Counted from the stretch's first letter, positions 37,001-46,514 are shown. The stretch: 64,000 bases of DNA from Pseudomonas fluorescens (GCF_001708445.1 NZ_CP015637.1:676001-740000), one strand, 5' to 3'. The notes: generated by a model from the letters alone, not told the origin. Made by a program: numbers and translations.

Positions 37001-38988
37001 TCGCTGTCCGAGTAGTTCCAGTAATAGTCGCGGCGCTCGCGTACCAGGCGCACCTTGAGGTTTTGCGCGGCGAGTTTCTGGCCCTCCTGGTTGGCCACCA
37101 GCACCTCGAATTCCACCGGGCCATCGCCATTGGTTTCCTTGCCGTCAAACAGCCCGCGCAGGCCCGGCAGTTGCTCGGCCGGCCAGATCGGCTGCACCAG
37201 GCGCCGGGTAATCGGCCGCCCGCCCGACTCCTGCAAGCTGGCTTGCACGATCAGTTGCAGCGGCGATTTGGCCTCGGCCCATTTGCTTTCCAGGGTCAGG
37301 GCCTCCTGGCCCTTGGCGTCGAGCACGCTTTCGTCCAGCTCGAAATCCTGGCTCAGCTCCTCTTCGGTGACGGAGCCGAACTGGTAGCCGGGCAGCGACT
37401 TCACCGCTTCGCGCAGCGGCCGTACATACACTTGCCCGCTGACCCGATTGCCTGACGCCGGGGCGCCATACAGATAGCGGCCGTTGACGTGGATCACCGG
37501 GTTATCGGCCGGGCTCAACGCGCTGTCGCTGCCCTTGAGCTCCAGCGCCAGGCGCTCGGGCAGGAAGTCTTCGACAAGGAACTCATACAACTGCGGCTTG
37601 CCGTCACCCAGGTCGAACACCAATTGCCAGCGCCCGGTCGGCGCTTCGCCGGCCAGTTGCAGTGAGTATTGATACAGGCCGGAGGCGTCGGCATCCCACA
37701 CGAACTTACGGCTGACCTGCTCATCCGGGCGGCGCACTTCGACGCTCACCGGTTGCGGCTTGACGGCGTTGCCGTCCTTGTCGCGCAACAGCGCATTGAG
37801 CAACACGGTTTCGCCGGGGCGATACAGGTCACGCGGGCCAAACACAAAGAATTGCAGCGGGTGTGCGGGTTGGCCGCCAATGTCGAACTCCGCCAGGTCC
37901 AACGCCGCGCTGTCGAGGCGCAACAGACTGGTCTGCTCGCCCTGCTTGGCCAGCAGTACCTGGGCCTTTTTCGGCAACGGCAACTCGGCGTGGCCGCCCT
38001 TCTCGGTCTTGCCCTGGCCCAGCACACGGCCGTCGGCATCGAGCACCTCGAGGTCCACGCCATCCAGTGCCTTGCCGCCTTCCAGAGCCTGGGTAAACAC
38101 ATCCAGGCGATTGGCGTAGCGGTGCACCGACAAGCCGATATCACTCAAGGTAAACAGCGTGGCCGGTTGCGAATAGTTGTAGGTGCCCGACGCGCGCATG
38201 ACCGCCAGGTAAACCCCCGGCTGTTGCAATTGCTTGAGACCGGCAATCGGCAACAACAGGGTTTCGCGGGTATTGCGGGCAGGGTTCAGGTCGAAACGCC
38301 CACCGTAGACCAGGTCGGCCATCGGCAGCAGTTCACGCGATTCATAGCTTTGCAGGCTGGTGTTGCGCCCCCACTGCGCCAGGAACGACGGCAGGGATTC
38401 GGGCTTGATACGGAAAAATTCAACGTCGATCTTGTCGACGTTCAACGCGATCACCGGCAGGCCCTCGGCCAGGCGCGTCGGCAACAACGTGCCGCGGCTG
38501 GCGAAGCCGACAGTGGCTTGCAGGTCGCGTGTTTCCAGGCGAGCACTGTACTCGGCGGGCAGCAGGTTGTTATTCACCGCGCGCACGCCGGGATCAATCG
38601 TCAGCACCAACTTGCGCTGCGGCTCCAAGTGGCGCAGTCGCAATTCCATCAGGTTATCCGACAGTTCCCAGGCGCCGTCGACCTTGCCGGACTTGCTGTC
38701 TACCAGATGGAGTTTGTCGGCAAACTTCTGCTCCGGATCCAACGGAATGGAAAAGCTCACCGACAAGGTGCTGGCCCCGTCCAACTGCACCTCGGACACG
38801 TCCACCACGCTCAACTCGCGACCGGCATAGCGCTGCTTCAACGCCGCCACATCCACCGCCGCCTTGGCCGGTTTCGGCGCCACGCTGGTTGCCGCCGCAG
38901 GTGCGCTCGGCGCAACCGGTTTATCGGAAGAATCACAGGCGCTCAGCAGGGCCAGCGCGCAAGCCAGGAACAGTCCTTTGTTAAGCAT
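34087..38988 (-). CDS. Bacterial alpha-2-macroglobulin lipoprotein, thioester type
   Basis: A 1633-aa giant protease trap. The signal MLNKGLFLACALALLSAC ends in a lipobox Cys at 18, so it is lipidated and periplasmic. It has a chain of macroglobulin (MG) domains, a bait region and the thioester motif YGCLEQ (Cys1165) that covalently captures attacking proteases. This is the YfhM-like branch, as opposed to the MagD branch that lacks the thioester. Its usual partner is PBP1C, which repairs the wall, and that gene lies nearby at 31068-33437 on the same strand. Confidence 0.93.
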   Translation of the reverse strand: MLNKGLFLACALALLSACDSSDKPVAPSAPAAATSVAPKPAKAAVDVAALKQRYAGRELSVVDVSEVQLDGASTLSVSFSIPLDPEQKFADKLHLVDSKSGKVDGAWELSDNLMELRLRHLEPQRKLVLTIDPGVRAVNNNLLPAEYSARLETRDLQATVGFASRGTLLPTRLAEGLPVIALNVDKIDVEFFRIKPESLPSFLAQWGRNTSLQSYESRELLPMADLVYGGRFDLNPARNTRETLLLPIAGLKQLQQPGVYLAVMRASGTYNYSQPATLFTLSDIGLSVHRYANRLDVFTQALEGGKALDGVDLEVLDADGRVLGQGKTEKGGHAELPLPKKAQVLLAKQGEQTSLLRLDSAALDLAEFDIGGQPAHPLQFFVFGPRDLYRPGETVLLNALLRDKDGNAVKPQPVSVEVRRPDEQVSRKFVWDADASGLYQYSLQLAGEAPTGRWQLVFDLGDGKPQLYEFLVEDFLPERLALELKGSDSALSPADNPVIHVNGRYLYGAPASGNRVSGQVYVRPLREAVKSLPGYQFGSVTEEELSQDFELDESVLDAKGQEALTLESKWAEAKSPLQLIVQASLQESGGRPITRRLVQPIWPAEQLPGLRGLFDGKETNGDGPVEFEVLVANQEGQKLAAQNLKVRLVRERRDYYWNYSDSDGWSYHYNEKFLNLDEQTLDIKAGDTAKVSFQVEWGPYRVEVEDPQTGLVSSLRFWAGYQAQDNTEGGAVRPDQVKLALDKPAYGDGDTANVTVTPPAAGKGYLLVESSEGPLWWQEIDVPAEGKSFAVKLDPKWSRHDLYVSALVIRPGERKANITPKRAVGLLHLPLDRTQRKLGLTLTAPEKMRPKQALTVKIAARNADGSVPKQVHVLLAAVDVGILNITEYPTPDPYSSLFGRKAYGVDQFDIYGQLIEAGQGRLASLAFGGDAALAKGGKRPDTSVTIVALQSAPVTLNEQGEGEVSVNIPDFNGELRLMAQAWSDDRYGMAEGKTVIAAPLIAELSAPRFLAGGDETTLALDLSNLSGKAQKLDVQLTAEGQLELVNAGAQTVELKQGQRTTLRIPVKAWGGLGQGKVKVSVNGLDLPGENLPPFSREWTLGVRPAYPALLKHYRAVLKDQPWSLPSGALDQFDASGRQALLSLSSRPPLNLGAQISALKAYPYGCLEQTASGLYPSLYADDALLKRLGVKGEPDAARKRKIELGIERLLGMQRYNGSFGLWGADGEEEYWLTAYVTDFLLRARDQGFAVPPEALKKASERLLRYVQERNLIEVDYSDNADHTRFAVQAYAGMVLARSQQAPLGALRSIFERRSDARSGLPLVQLAIALQKMGDQPRADQALLAGLAAQRNANEWLADYGSPLRDQAMILALLEENDLAKGKREERLFTLSDQLAASPYLSTQERNSLFLAGRLGFAQPEANWQVSLTGSGGVHELNNQQSTLELDGKQLSSDLSLSNQGQAPVYQQLTISGYPQVPPAAGGDNLSIRREYLGMNGQPLNLRNVNSGDLVLVHVAVSAKQRVPDALVVDLLPAGLELENQNLAQSAASLENASSQVKEWRESMQNASLKHQEFRDDRYVAAINLDGSGTTHLLYLARAVTPGTYRVPPPQVESMYRPNWQAVGETPADLVIKGR

Positions 38989-39141
38989 GGGGCACTCGTA
39001 GTCAGAGGGAACCGAGGGGTGAACTATATATCAGCGCCGGCCAAGCCGATGTGGCGCTGGTCACATTGACCGACGGAGGGTGGTTTGGTTCTGCGGCGGG
39101 TCGAGGGGACGGTTACAATGCCGCTCCACCAAGGAGCCTGC

Positions 39142-40485
39142 ATGCCCACCCTACTGACCGACTGGCGCCACCGCCCCACCCATCGCCGGGTCTGGGCCCT
39201 GGCCGCGCCGATGATTCTGTCGAACATCTCGGTACCGCTGGTGGCCCTGGTCGACAGCATGGTCATCGGCCACCTGCCCCATGCCCACCAACTGGGTGCC
39301 GTCGCGGTCGGGGCCAGCCTGTATACCTTCCTGGCCTGGGCCATGGGTTTTCTGCGCATGGGCTCCACCGGTTTCGCCGCCCAGGCCGCCGGGCGCAATG
39401 ACGGGGCGGCGTTGCGGCAAATCCTGTTGCAAGGTTTGCTGTTGGCGCTGGGCCTGGCGATGTTGCTCGGCACAGTGGGTATTCCGCTGAGCCACCTGGC
39501 CCTGGAATGGATGCAGCCCTCCCCCGAACTCAATCAACTGACCCGCGAATTCTTCCATACCCGCCTGTTCGGCCTGCCCGCCGCGTTGGCCAGCTATGCC
39601 CTGGTCGGCTGGTTCCTCGGCACGCAGAACGCGCGGGCGCCGTTGGCAATTTTGCTGACCACCAACCTGGTCAACATAGCCCTCAACCTGTGGTTCGTCC
39701 TTGGCTTGGACTGGGGCGTAGTCGGCTCCGCCCGCGCCTCGGTGATCGCCGAATGGACCGGTGCGCTGCTCGGCCTGGCCCTGACGCAAAAAGCCCTGCG
39801 TGCCTATCCTGGGCATATTGCCTGGACCGCGCTCAAGCGGTGGCAAAGCTGGCGCCCGCTGCTGGCGGTGAACCGCGACATCTTTATCCGCAGCCTGGCG
39901 TTGCAGTCGGTGTTTTTCATGATCACGGTACAAGGCGCCCGCCTGGGGGATGCCACGGTGGCGGCCAATGCGCTGCTGCTGAACGGCCTGTTGCTCACTG
40001 CTCATGCGTTGGACGGCCTGGCCCACGCGGTCGAAGCCCTGTGCGGCCACGCCATCGGCGCCCGCGATCGCCAATCGTTGCGGCGCTCAATGGTGGTCGC
40101 GGGCGGTTGGTCACTGATCGCCAGCGTCGGTTTCGCCCTGCTGTTCACCTTCGCCGGCCACCTGTTTATCGCCATGCAAACCGACATTCCCAGCGTGCGC
40201 GAAACCGCCGACATCTACTTGCCTTACCTGGCGCTACTGCCGTTGATTGCGGTGTGGAGTTATTTGCTCGATGGCCTGTTTATCGGCGCCACACGGGCGC
40301 GGGAGATGCGCAACGGGATGTTGCTGACCGTGATATTGGTGTTGCCCGTTGCCTGGGCGTTGCAGGGGTTGGGCAATCACGGGCTTTGGATCACGTTTCT
40401 GCTGTTCATGGCACTGCGCAGCCTCACGTTATGGGCGATCGCCTGGCGACTTAACGATCAGGACCGATGGCTCAGCCCCCCCTGA
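39142..40485 (+). CDS. MATE-family efflux transporter, DinF-like
   Basis: A 447-aa transporter with twelve membrane segments of the MATE DinF subgroup: LAAPMILSNISVPLVALVDSMVIG, MGFLRMGSTGFAAQAAGR and VEALCGHAIGARD. MATE proteins export drugs or oxidised compounds by proton or sodium antiport. The ATG at 39142 has an AAGGAG ribosome site 5 nt upstream. It is a single gene, divergent from the alpha-2-macroglobulin. Confidence 0.9.
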   Translation: MPTLLTDWRHRPTHRRVWALAAPMILSNISVPLVALVDSMVIGHLPHAHQLGAVAVGASLYTFLAWAMGFLRMGSTGFAAQAAGRNDGAALRQILLQGLLLALGLAMLLGTVGIPLSHLALEWMQPSPELNQLTREFFHTRLFGLPAALASYALVGWFLGTQNARAPLAILLTTNLVNIALNLWFVLGLDWGVVGSARASVIAEWTGALLGLALTQKALRAYPGHIAWTALKRWQSWRPLLAVNRDIFIRSLALQSVFFMITVQGARLGDATVAANALLLNGLLLTAHALDGLAHAVEALCGHAIGARDRQSLRRSMVVAGGWSLIASVGFALLFTFAGHLFIAMQTDIPSVRETADIYLPYLALLPLIAVWSYLLDGLFIGATRAREMRNGMLLTVILVLPVAWALQGLGNHGLWITFLLFMALRSLTLWAIAWRLNDQDRWLSPP

Positions 40486-40606
40486 GCACAGTAGGCATCA
40501 TTGGATTGTTACAAAGCGGCTTGACATTTTCGGGACACAAAAACCACAGAGCACTTGATAGCTGCGTGGCTAGACATCCAACCCCCCGAATTAAGGTCGC
40601 CCCTGA

Positions 40607-42115
40607 ATGAACATACTTACGACGCCACCGGCGTCCCTCCTCTCTGTTCCCCCCGCCGAAGCACCGGCGAAACCGGACAAGACTCAGCATTTCGCTGTGC
40701 TGGCGGACGATGGAAACGCCAGGATCCGAAGCCTGTCCACCTATGAAACGAATGCCAAAGGCGAGCAGGTCCTGGACATCTGCAGGGTCCTGATTACCAC
40801 CTACGACCAGGCCGACATTGTCAGTATCAGCGTAGGCGCAGACCACCAGCTCAACGCACGTATAAATGGCAAAGACTACAAACTCCCACTGACCGCCAAT
40901 AACGATGCGCACTCGCTGAGAATCAAAACTGCAGGAGGAAATGACCGTATTAACGTCGACGAGCAGATCAACATCGAAATGCACATACACGGTGGCGACG
41001 GCGACGATTTTATTGTGGCGAATGGACGTGTGGGCAGCGTAACCGGCGATACAGGCAACGACTACATACGTTTGGGAACCGGCCATGTCGTGGCGTTTGG
41101 CGGTGACGGCGACGGCGACGATATCATGATCGCAGGCGCCGGCAATGCCGTGATATCGGGCGGCAAAGGCAATGACAAGCTGTACGCCAGCTACCCCGCA
41201 CAAAAGACAGATCTGCGCCAGGTGTACCTCAATGGCGACCAGGGTAACGACGAACTCTATGCGGGGACGGGTAGAAGCATCTTAAACGGTGGACTTGGCG
41301 ACGATAAACTCGTTGGCTACCGCCAGACCACGATCTATACCGGGGCGGGCCAGGATTCGGTCCACTCCTACGACACTCAGGATCGGATCTACGCCAAAAA
41401 AGCCGATAGGGTCCACGCCCCCGAACAGGTAACACCAGCCTCAGTCGAATACACCAACGCAGGCAAACAAGGCTTCAAGATAGAGGGCCCCGCAGAATTC
41501 GTTGAACGGGTAGAGGACTATCTCGAGCAACTCAGGGGGTCGCCGGCGGGGCAGAAAATGTTTCAGGAAATGGACCGCCTTGCCGAGAAAAATGGCGGGC
41601 CGGTGACCATAATGCTCTCCGACTTCATCGCGCTGAACTCTTATCAATTCGCCAATGCGTTCAGCGACAACATACCTGACGGGGAGTATGAAAAATTCCA
41701 GTACCGGCCTGAGCTTGGCTATATAAAAGATGGTGTTGCCGGGTCGCCCGCCACACATGCAAAGATAGCCTTTGACCCCGATCACTTCGAAAAGACCTTT
41801 ACCCTATCGCCCTTGATTGCGCTGTACCACGAGATGAGTCATGCCTATGACGGCGCCACCGGGCGGTTCATACCAGGCACTTCGCTGATATTTAACAAAG
41901 ATGGCAGCCCGGCCATGGACCAGGGCCAGCAGTTGCAAGTGGAGAACCTCGAGTATCAAGCCGTAGGCCTTCCACCCTTCGATCACGACAACAACCCGCT
42001 GACCCCTCCCATCACAACCAACCCCTGGCCATTCAACGAAAACGCCCTGCGCGCAGAAATGAACGTACCGCTGCGGGATCGATATGACGTGGAGGAGCCC
42101 CCACACATGGTTTAG
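40607..42115 (+). CDS. RTX-repeat protein with C-terminal M91 zinc-metallopeptidase domain
   Basis: A 502-aa probable secreted effector. Residues 1-30 are Pro/Ser/Ala-rich (MNILTTPPASLLSVPPAEAP) with no Sec signal. Residues 100-240 carry RTX-type Gly/Asp nonapeptide repeats (GGDGDDFIV, GDTGNDYI, GGKGNDKL, GDQGNDEL, GGLGDDKL), expected to bind Ca2+ and form a beta-roll. Residues 300-502 contain the zinc motif HEMSH (His408, Glu409, His412) followed by AYDGATG, and then VENLEYQAVGLPP with a possible third ligand (Glu449). This matches peptidase family M91, which includes the NleD and HopH1/XopG type III effectors. Its codons look less G+C-rich than those of its neighbours. It stands alone with no secretion genes next to it, so the export route is unknown. 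Confidence 0.82.
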   Translation: MNILTTPPASLLSVPPAEAPAKPDKTQHFAVLADDGNARIRSLSTYETNAKGEQVLDICRVLITTYDQADIVSISVGADHQLNARINGKDYKLPLTANNDAHSLRIKTAGGNDRINVDEQINIEMHIHGGDGDDFIVANGRVGSVTGDTGNDYIRLGTGHVVAFGGDGDGDDIMIAGAGNAVISGGKGNDKLYASYPAQKTDLRQVYLNGDQGNDELYAGTGRSILNGGLGDDKLVGYRQTTIYTGAGQDSVHSYDTQDRIYAKKADRVHAPEQVTPASVEYTNAGKQGFKIEGPAEFVERVEDYLEQLRGSPAGQKMFQEMDRLAEKNGGPVTIMLSDFIALNSYQFANAFSDNIPDGEYEKFQYRPELGYIKDGVAGSPATHAKIAFDPDHFEKTFTLSPLIALYHEMSHAYDGATGRFIPGTSLIFNKDGSPAMDQGQQLQVENLEYQAVGLPPFDHDNNPLTPPITTNPWPFNENALRAEMNVPLRDRYDVEEPPHMV

Positions 42116-42164
42116 GAGGATAGCCGCAGACGCTGCCAATCCCCCCGTTAAAGACCAATGGGTG

Positions 42165-44078
42165 TCAGGAAGACAGGTATGAAGACCGCGTCAGCCCCAG
42201 GCGCAAGGCATCGAGGAACTGCGTGCGCTCAGATGCACTGATCTTCGCACTCGCACACTTGTCACGGTAATGCGTCATCAGTTCCTCCGGCGACAAATGC
42301 ACGTAGCGCAGCATGTCTTCGATGGTGTCGTGGGTCTCGATACCGGCGCTGTACACCGAACCGTCTTCACGCTGGTAGATGTTCACCGAGTCGGTGTCAC
42401 CGAACAGGTTGTGCATGTCACCGAGGATTTCCTGGTAGGCGCCGACCAGGAAGATACCCAGCAGGTAGTCCTCGCCATCGTTCAAGGCGTGCACCGGCAG
42501 GCTGGTCTCGATGCTCTGCTCGTCGACGTATTGCTTGATCTTGCCATCGGAGTCGCAGGTCAAGTCTTGCAGCACGGCACGACGCAACGGTTCTTCGTCA
42601 AGACGGTGCAGCGGCAGGATCGGCAATACCTGGCCGATGGCCCAAGTGTCCGGCAGGCTCTGGAACACCGAGAAGTTGCAGATGTACTTGTCGGCCAGCT
42701 TGTCGTTGAGTTCGTCCAGCACCTGGCGATGCGAGCGCTGGCGGGCTTTCAGCGAGTTATGCAGGCGGCGGCACACGGCGAAGTAGCACTGCTCGGCCAA
42801 GGCTTTTTCGGCCAGGGTCAGCTTGCCGTCGGCGTATTGGCTGGCCACGTCGCTCATGTAGTGGGTGGCACGCCAGTAAGTCTCGGTGACCATCTCGATG
42901 TCGGTCGGGCCGAGCAGGTCCACCAGCCACTGCACGGTTTCCGGCAGGTTTTCCTTGTTCTCAATCACCGGTACGTCGTCGTTGTGCTTCTCGACGTCAG
43001 TGACTTGCACCACCAGCATGGCGTGGTGGGCGGTCAGGGAGCGGCCGCTTTCGGAGAAAATGTTCGGGTGCGGCAGGCTCTGCGCATCGCAGAATTCCTT
43101 GAGCATGCCCACGACCACACCGGCGTAGTCGTCCATGTCGTAGTTGATGGAGCTGGCGTTACGGGAGTGAGTACCGTCGTAGTCCACGCCCAGGCCACCG
43201 CCCACGTCGATATGGTCCACCGGCAGGCCGAGGTTACGCAGTTCGCCGTAGTAACGAATGGCTTCCTTGAAGCCGTGCTGGTAATCGGCCAGGTTGGCGA
43301 TCTGCGAACCCATGTGGAAGTGCAGCAGGCGGATGCCCTGGTCCAGGCCGGCCACGCGGAAGCGCTCGACCACCGACAACAATTGCGCCGCGGACAAACC
43401 GAACTTGGACTTCTCGCCACCGGTGTCGGCCCACTTGCTCGACGCCAGGGACGACAGGCGCACGCGCAGGCCGACCTGTGGCTTGACCTTGAGGTTGGCG
43501 GCTTCTTCGATCACCAGCTCAACTTCGGATTCTTTCTCGATCACGATGAACACGTTGTGGCCGAGCTTCTGGCCCATCAACGCCAGGCGGATGAACTCGC
43601 GGTCTTTATAGCCGTTGCAGACAATGGTGCCGCCCTTCGGTGCCAGGGCCAGCACGGCCAGCAGCTCCGGCTTGGAGCCGGCTTCCAGGCCGATGGACAC
43701 GTTCTGGGTGGCGATGATGTTTTCGATCACCGCTTCCTGCTGGTTGACCTTGATCGGGTACAGCGCGGTGTATTTGCTCTGGTATTCCAGGCGTTCGATG
43801 TTCGAATCGAAAGCACCGGTCAGCTGGCGCACGCGATCTTGCAGAATGTCGGGGAAACGCACCAGCAGCGGCAACGACAGGCCGCTTTTGCGCAGTTCGT
43901 CCACTTGCTCGTACAGGTCGACCGGCGTGCTGTTCGGGCCGTTCGGACGGACTTCAACGCGACCGGCTTCATTGATCGCGAAATACCCGGCCCCCCAATG
44001 GCGAATCCCGTAAACACTGCGGCTGTCCGCAACTGTCCATTGGCTGCCATCGTCTTTGCGTGTGCGTCGTACGGACAT
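42165..44078 (-). CDS. speA: Biosynthetic arginine decarboxylase
   Basis: A 637-aa PLP enzyme of the fold-III family that converts arginine to agmatine, the first step of putrescine synthesis. Visible motifs are the PLP lysine in [39 protein letters not shown] and, late in the chain, [16 protein letters not shown] residues ([10 protein letters not shown]). It is a cytoplasmic homotetramer in related bacteria. It is a single gene, with 142 bp to the yciH stop upstream. Confidence 0.93.
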   Translation of the reverse strand: MSVRRTRKDDGSQWTVADSRSVYGIRHWGAGYFAINEAGRVEVRPNGPNSTPVDLYEQVDELRKSGLSLPLLVRFPDILQDRVRQLTGAFDSNIERLEYQSKYTALYPIKVNQQEAVIENIIATQNVSIGLEAGSKPELLAVLALAPKGGTIVCNGYKDREFIRLALMGQKLGHNVFIVIEKESEVELVIEEAANLKVKPQVGLRVRLSSLASSKWADTGGEKSKFGLSAAQLLSVVERFRVAGLDQGIRLLHFHMGSQIANLADYQHGFKEAIRYYGELRNLGLPVDHIDVGGGLGVDYDGTHSRNASSINYDMDDYAGVVVGMLKEFCDAQSLPHPNIFSESGRSLTAHHAMLVVQVTDVEKHNDDVPVIENKENLPETVQWLVDLLGPTDIEMVTETYWRATHYMSDVASQYADGKLTLAEKALAEQCYFAVCRRLHNSLKARQRSHRQVLDELNDKLADKYICNFSVFQSLPDTWAIGQVLPILPLHRLDEEPLRRAVLQDLTCDSDGKIKQYVDEQSIETSLPVHALNDGEDYLLGIFLVGAYQEILGDMHNLFGDTDSVNIYQREDGSVYSAGIETHDTIEDMLRYVHLSPEELMTHYRDKCASAKISASERTQFLDALRLGLTRSSYLSS

Positions 44079-44220
44079 CGAAGTCCCCTATAAATGAAGG
44101 CGAAGGCGCTGCCCCTCGTGGAGGCAGGCGCAGTCTAAAGAATGAAAATGACGATTTGCCTGTAAGGGAGGTAGACCCCACTCGCAGGACAGAGTTTAGA
44201 CACAGGTTGCGAAGAGGCTT

Positions 44221-44592
44221 TCAGCCGCCGGACTTCTTGGCCTTGTAACCGAGCTTGATCAACTCGGCCAACAGCAACTCGACGTGATCGCCCTGGATTT
44301 CGATGACGCCGTCTTTCAACGCGCCACCGGTTCCACAACGCTTCTTCAGCGTGGTAGCCAGCTCCTTGAGCGCGTCTTCAGCCAGGGGCACGCCGGTGAT
44401 GGTGGTCACCGTCTTGCCGCCACGGCCTTTGCTCTCGCGGCGCACGCGGGCAATGCCGTCGCCTTCGGGGATCAGGGTCTGTTTACAGGTACACGCGTCC
44501 ACGGGCTGACGACAGTCCGGGCAGTGTCGACCTGCGTCGGTGGAAAATACCAGGCCACCAAGGGCGGCGAAGGATGCGGCTTTTTTGGCCAC
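44221..44592 (-). CDS. yciH: SUI1-family translation factor YciH
   Basis: A 123-aa protein with four cysteines (CPDC and CTC) in the N-terminal third, forming a probable zinc site, and the SUI1/eIF1 domain (residues 45-123: GRGGKTVTTITGVPLAEDALKELATTLKKRCGTGGALKDGVIEIQG). YciH binds the ribosome and may affect start-codon choice. The GTG at 44592 is the start: it has AAGAGGA upstream and the family begins MAKKA. The longer frame to 44658 reads into low-quality sequence. Confidence 0.87.
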   Translation of the reverse strand: MAKKAASFAALGGLVFSTDAGRHCPDCRQPVDACTCKQTLIPEGDGIARVRRESKGRGGKTVTTITGVPLAEDALKELATTLKKRCGTGGALKDGVIEIQGDHVELLLAELIKLGYKAKKSGG

Positions 44593-44705
44593 CGGCAATC
44601 CTCTTGGGAGGACAAAGACTGATCGGCGCGCCAGGCGCCACCGACCGCGAAGCCCCACTCAGGCAGGGGCAGCGCTACCGACCCGCCAAGGTCACGCTCC
44701 CCACC

Positions 44706-44805
44706 TGTAGGAGCGAGCTTGCTCGCGAAAATCGTCAACGATGACGCGGGCATTCTGAATGCACGCGGCGCTCTTGAGTTTTTCGCGAGCAAGCTCGCTC
44801 CTACA
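44706..44805. repeat. REP inverted pair (TGTAGGAGCG type)
   Basis: TGTAGGAGCGAGCTTGCTCG at 44706 and its inverted partner ending GCTCGCTCCTACA at 44805. The middle contains ATCGTCAACGATGACGCG and a central stretch shared with the other copies. Confidence 0.87.
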
Positions 44806-44907
44806 GTGATCCCAGGGTGAAACAATGGCGGTTCGGGTGAAAAGTCGCGCAGTGTAACGGCAAAAAGCCGACTTGCTAAGAGCCAAATGGCGCCAATTTA
44901 TACAACT

Positions 44908-45447
44908 TTAGCGACGCAGGGCCAGATAGCGGCGCAAGCCCTCCTGGGCGTCCGGGCAGTAGGGCTTTTGTTCCGCTTCCTGCAGGACCGTTTCAATCGG
45001 CAAAAAGCGTGCTTCCATGACTTCTTCGGGCTGCAATTGCAGCGGGCCGTCCCACACGGCGGAGTAGGATTTGCACCAGAGGCGGCTCTCGCCATCTTCG
45101 AAGTAGAAATGGTCGTGCTCGGTCAACGCTACCCCGCTGACGCCCAACTCTTCCTCCAGCTCGCGAGCCGCCGACAATGCATAGGACTCACCGGCCGCGA
45201 CCATGCCCCCCGCTGCCGTGTCCCAGAATCCGGGGTACAGGGCTTTGCTCAGGGTGCGCCGATGCACACACAACTCATCGGCCGAATTGAACAGGAAGAT
45301 AAAGGTGCAACGGCCGATCAGGCCGCGCTGGCGAAGGTCGGACCTGACGAGGTGGCCGAGCAGATTGTCCTGCTCGTCGACCCAGCAGATCAGTTCGGCA
45401 TCAGAGGCCGCACGGTGCGCGGCCTCCTTTTGAGTTGCGTCCATCAT
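44908..45447 (-). CDS. Nudix hydrolase
   Basis: A 179-aa Nudix protein of the YfcD type. The Nudix box is complete: GMVAAGESYALSAARELEEELG (G-x5-E-x7-REUxEExGU). The substrate is unknown; relatives act on isopentenyl-diphosphate-like or NDP compounds. The chosen ATG at 45447 overlaps the stop of the upstream DUF2333 gene in a TGATG, so the two are coupled. Confidence 0.86.
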   Translation of the reverse strand: MMDATQKEAAHRAASDAELICWVDEQDNLLGHLVRSDLRQRGLIGRCTFIFLFNSADELCVHRRTLSKALYPGFWDTAAGGMVAAGESYALSAARELEEELGVSGVALTEHDHFYFEDGESRLWCKSYSAVWDGPLQLQPEEVMEARFLPIETVLQEAEQKPYCPDAQEGLRRYLALRR

Positions 45448-46514
45448 CAACCCTGGTTGAGTAACTGGCGCAGATCGATCACCGCCGCATTGGCCCGGGA
45501 AATGTAGTTAGCCATGACCAGCGAGTGGTTGGCCAATACGCCAAAGCCACTGCCGTTAAGAATCATAGGGCTCCACACCGGCTCCTGCGACGCCTCCAGC
45601 TCACGAATGATCTGGCGGACGCTGACGGTGGCGTTTTTCTTGGCCAGCACGTCGGCAAAGTCGACTTCGATGGCGCGCAGCAGGTGGGACAGGGCCCAGG
45701 CCTGGCCACGGGCCTCGTAGAACACGTTGTCGATCTGCATCCAGGGGGTTTCCACCACTTCTTCATCAACCTGCGGCACTTCACCGGGCGCCAGGGCTTC
45801 GGTTTTCAGGGCGGTGTTCAGCTTGACGCGGCCGACACTGGCCGACAGGCGTTGCGACAACGAACCCAGGCGCGTGGCGACGTCGCCCAACCAGTTGTTC
45901 AAGTTATCGGCGCGGGCATAGAACAACGCGCCCTTCTGGTTCGGGTCAGACAGGCGCGCTTCATAGCGGCTCAGGGAGTTGATGCCTTCCTGGTATTCCG
46001 ACTCGCTGGAGGGCAGCACCCAGCTCTTGTTGTCGAAATTGAAGCGCGGCTCGGCCTTGGCCAGGTCGCTGTCTTCGGCCGACTGTGATTGCGAGCGGGC
46101 GAAGTCTTTACGCAGGGCGCGGGTCAGGTCGCGCACTTGCACCAGCACGCCGTATTCCCAACTGGGCATGTTGTCCATCCACAGGCCCGGCGGGAAGCGG
46201 TCGTTGGAGATGTAGCCACCCGGCTTATTGAGCAAGGTGCCGACCACGGTCTTCAGGGTTTCGACGGTGGTAAAGCCCACCACCATCTGCTTGCCATCCT
46301 TTTCGGCGGCGATTTGCGCATTTTGCTGGACCGGAAACAAGGCCGGTTCTTCGCTCCAGTACCAACCCAGGGCACCGGTCACGACCAAATACAGGCCAAC
46401 CAGGGAGAGCAAGGCCCGACTCATCAACAGGTTACCCAGGTAGCCGCGGCGAGCCGACTTGGGCGCAGGGGCCGGGCCCTTTGCGCTGCCTTCACGGTTT
46501 TTCCAGTCCAGCAT
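45447..46514 (-). CDS. DUF2333 family membrane protein
   Basis: A 355-aa protein with a single membrane anchor near residues 31-52 (SRALLSLVGLYLVVTGALGWYW) and a large periplasmic region. The region contains WEYGVLVQVRDLTRALRKDFARSQSQS and ends ANYISRANAAVIDLRQLLNQG, as in Pfam DUF2333. The function is unknown. An AAGGA site precedes the ATG. It is the first gene of a two-gene unit with the Nudix gene. Confidence 0.82.
   Translation of the reverse strand: MLDWKNREGSAKGPAPAPKSARRGYLGNLLMSRALLSLVGLYLVVTGALGWYWSEEPALFPVQQNAQIAAEKDGKQMVVGFTTVETLKTVVGTLLNKPGGYISNDRFPPGLWMDNMPSWEYGVLVQVRDLTRALRKDFARSQSQSAEDSDLAKAEPRFNFDNKSWVLPSSESEYQEGINSLSRYEARLSDPNQKGALFYARADNLNNWLGDVATRLGSLSQRLSASVGRVKLNTALKTEALAPGEVPQVDEEVVETPWMQIDNVFYEARGQAWALSHLLRAIEVDFADVLAKKNATVSVRQIIRELEASQEPVWSPMILNGSGFGVLANHSLVMANYISRANAAVIDLRQLLNQG

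Noticed and set aside
34219..37455. Long open frame on the plus strand, 1078 codons, opposite the alpha-2-macroglobulin gene
   Set aside because: Its translation is rich in Arg, Gln, His and Ala with no domain, the usual shadow of a high-G+C gene; the minus-strand gene is clearly real.
40486..40606. A hrp box upstream of the RTX-M91 gene
   Set aside because: A CCACAGA sequence resembles the second half, but no GGAACC lies at the required distance upstream.
42270..44093. Plus-strand open frame of 607 codons opposite speA
   Set aside because: Antisense shadow without recognisable domains or a ribosome site.
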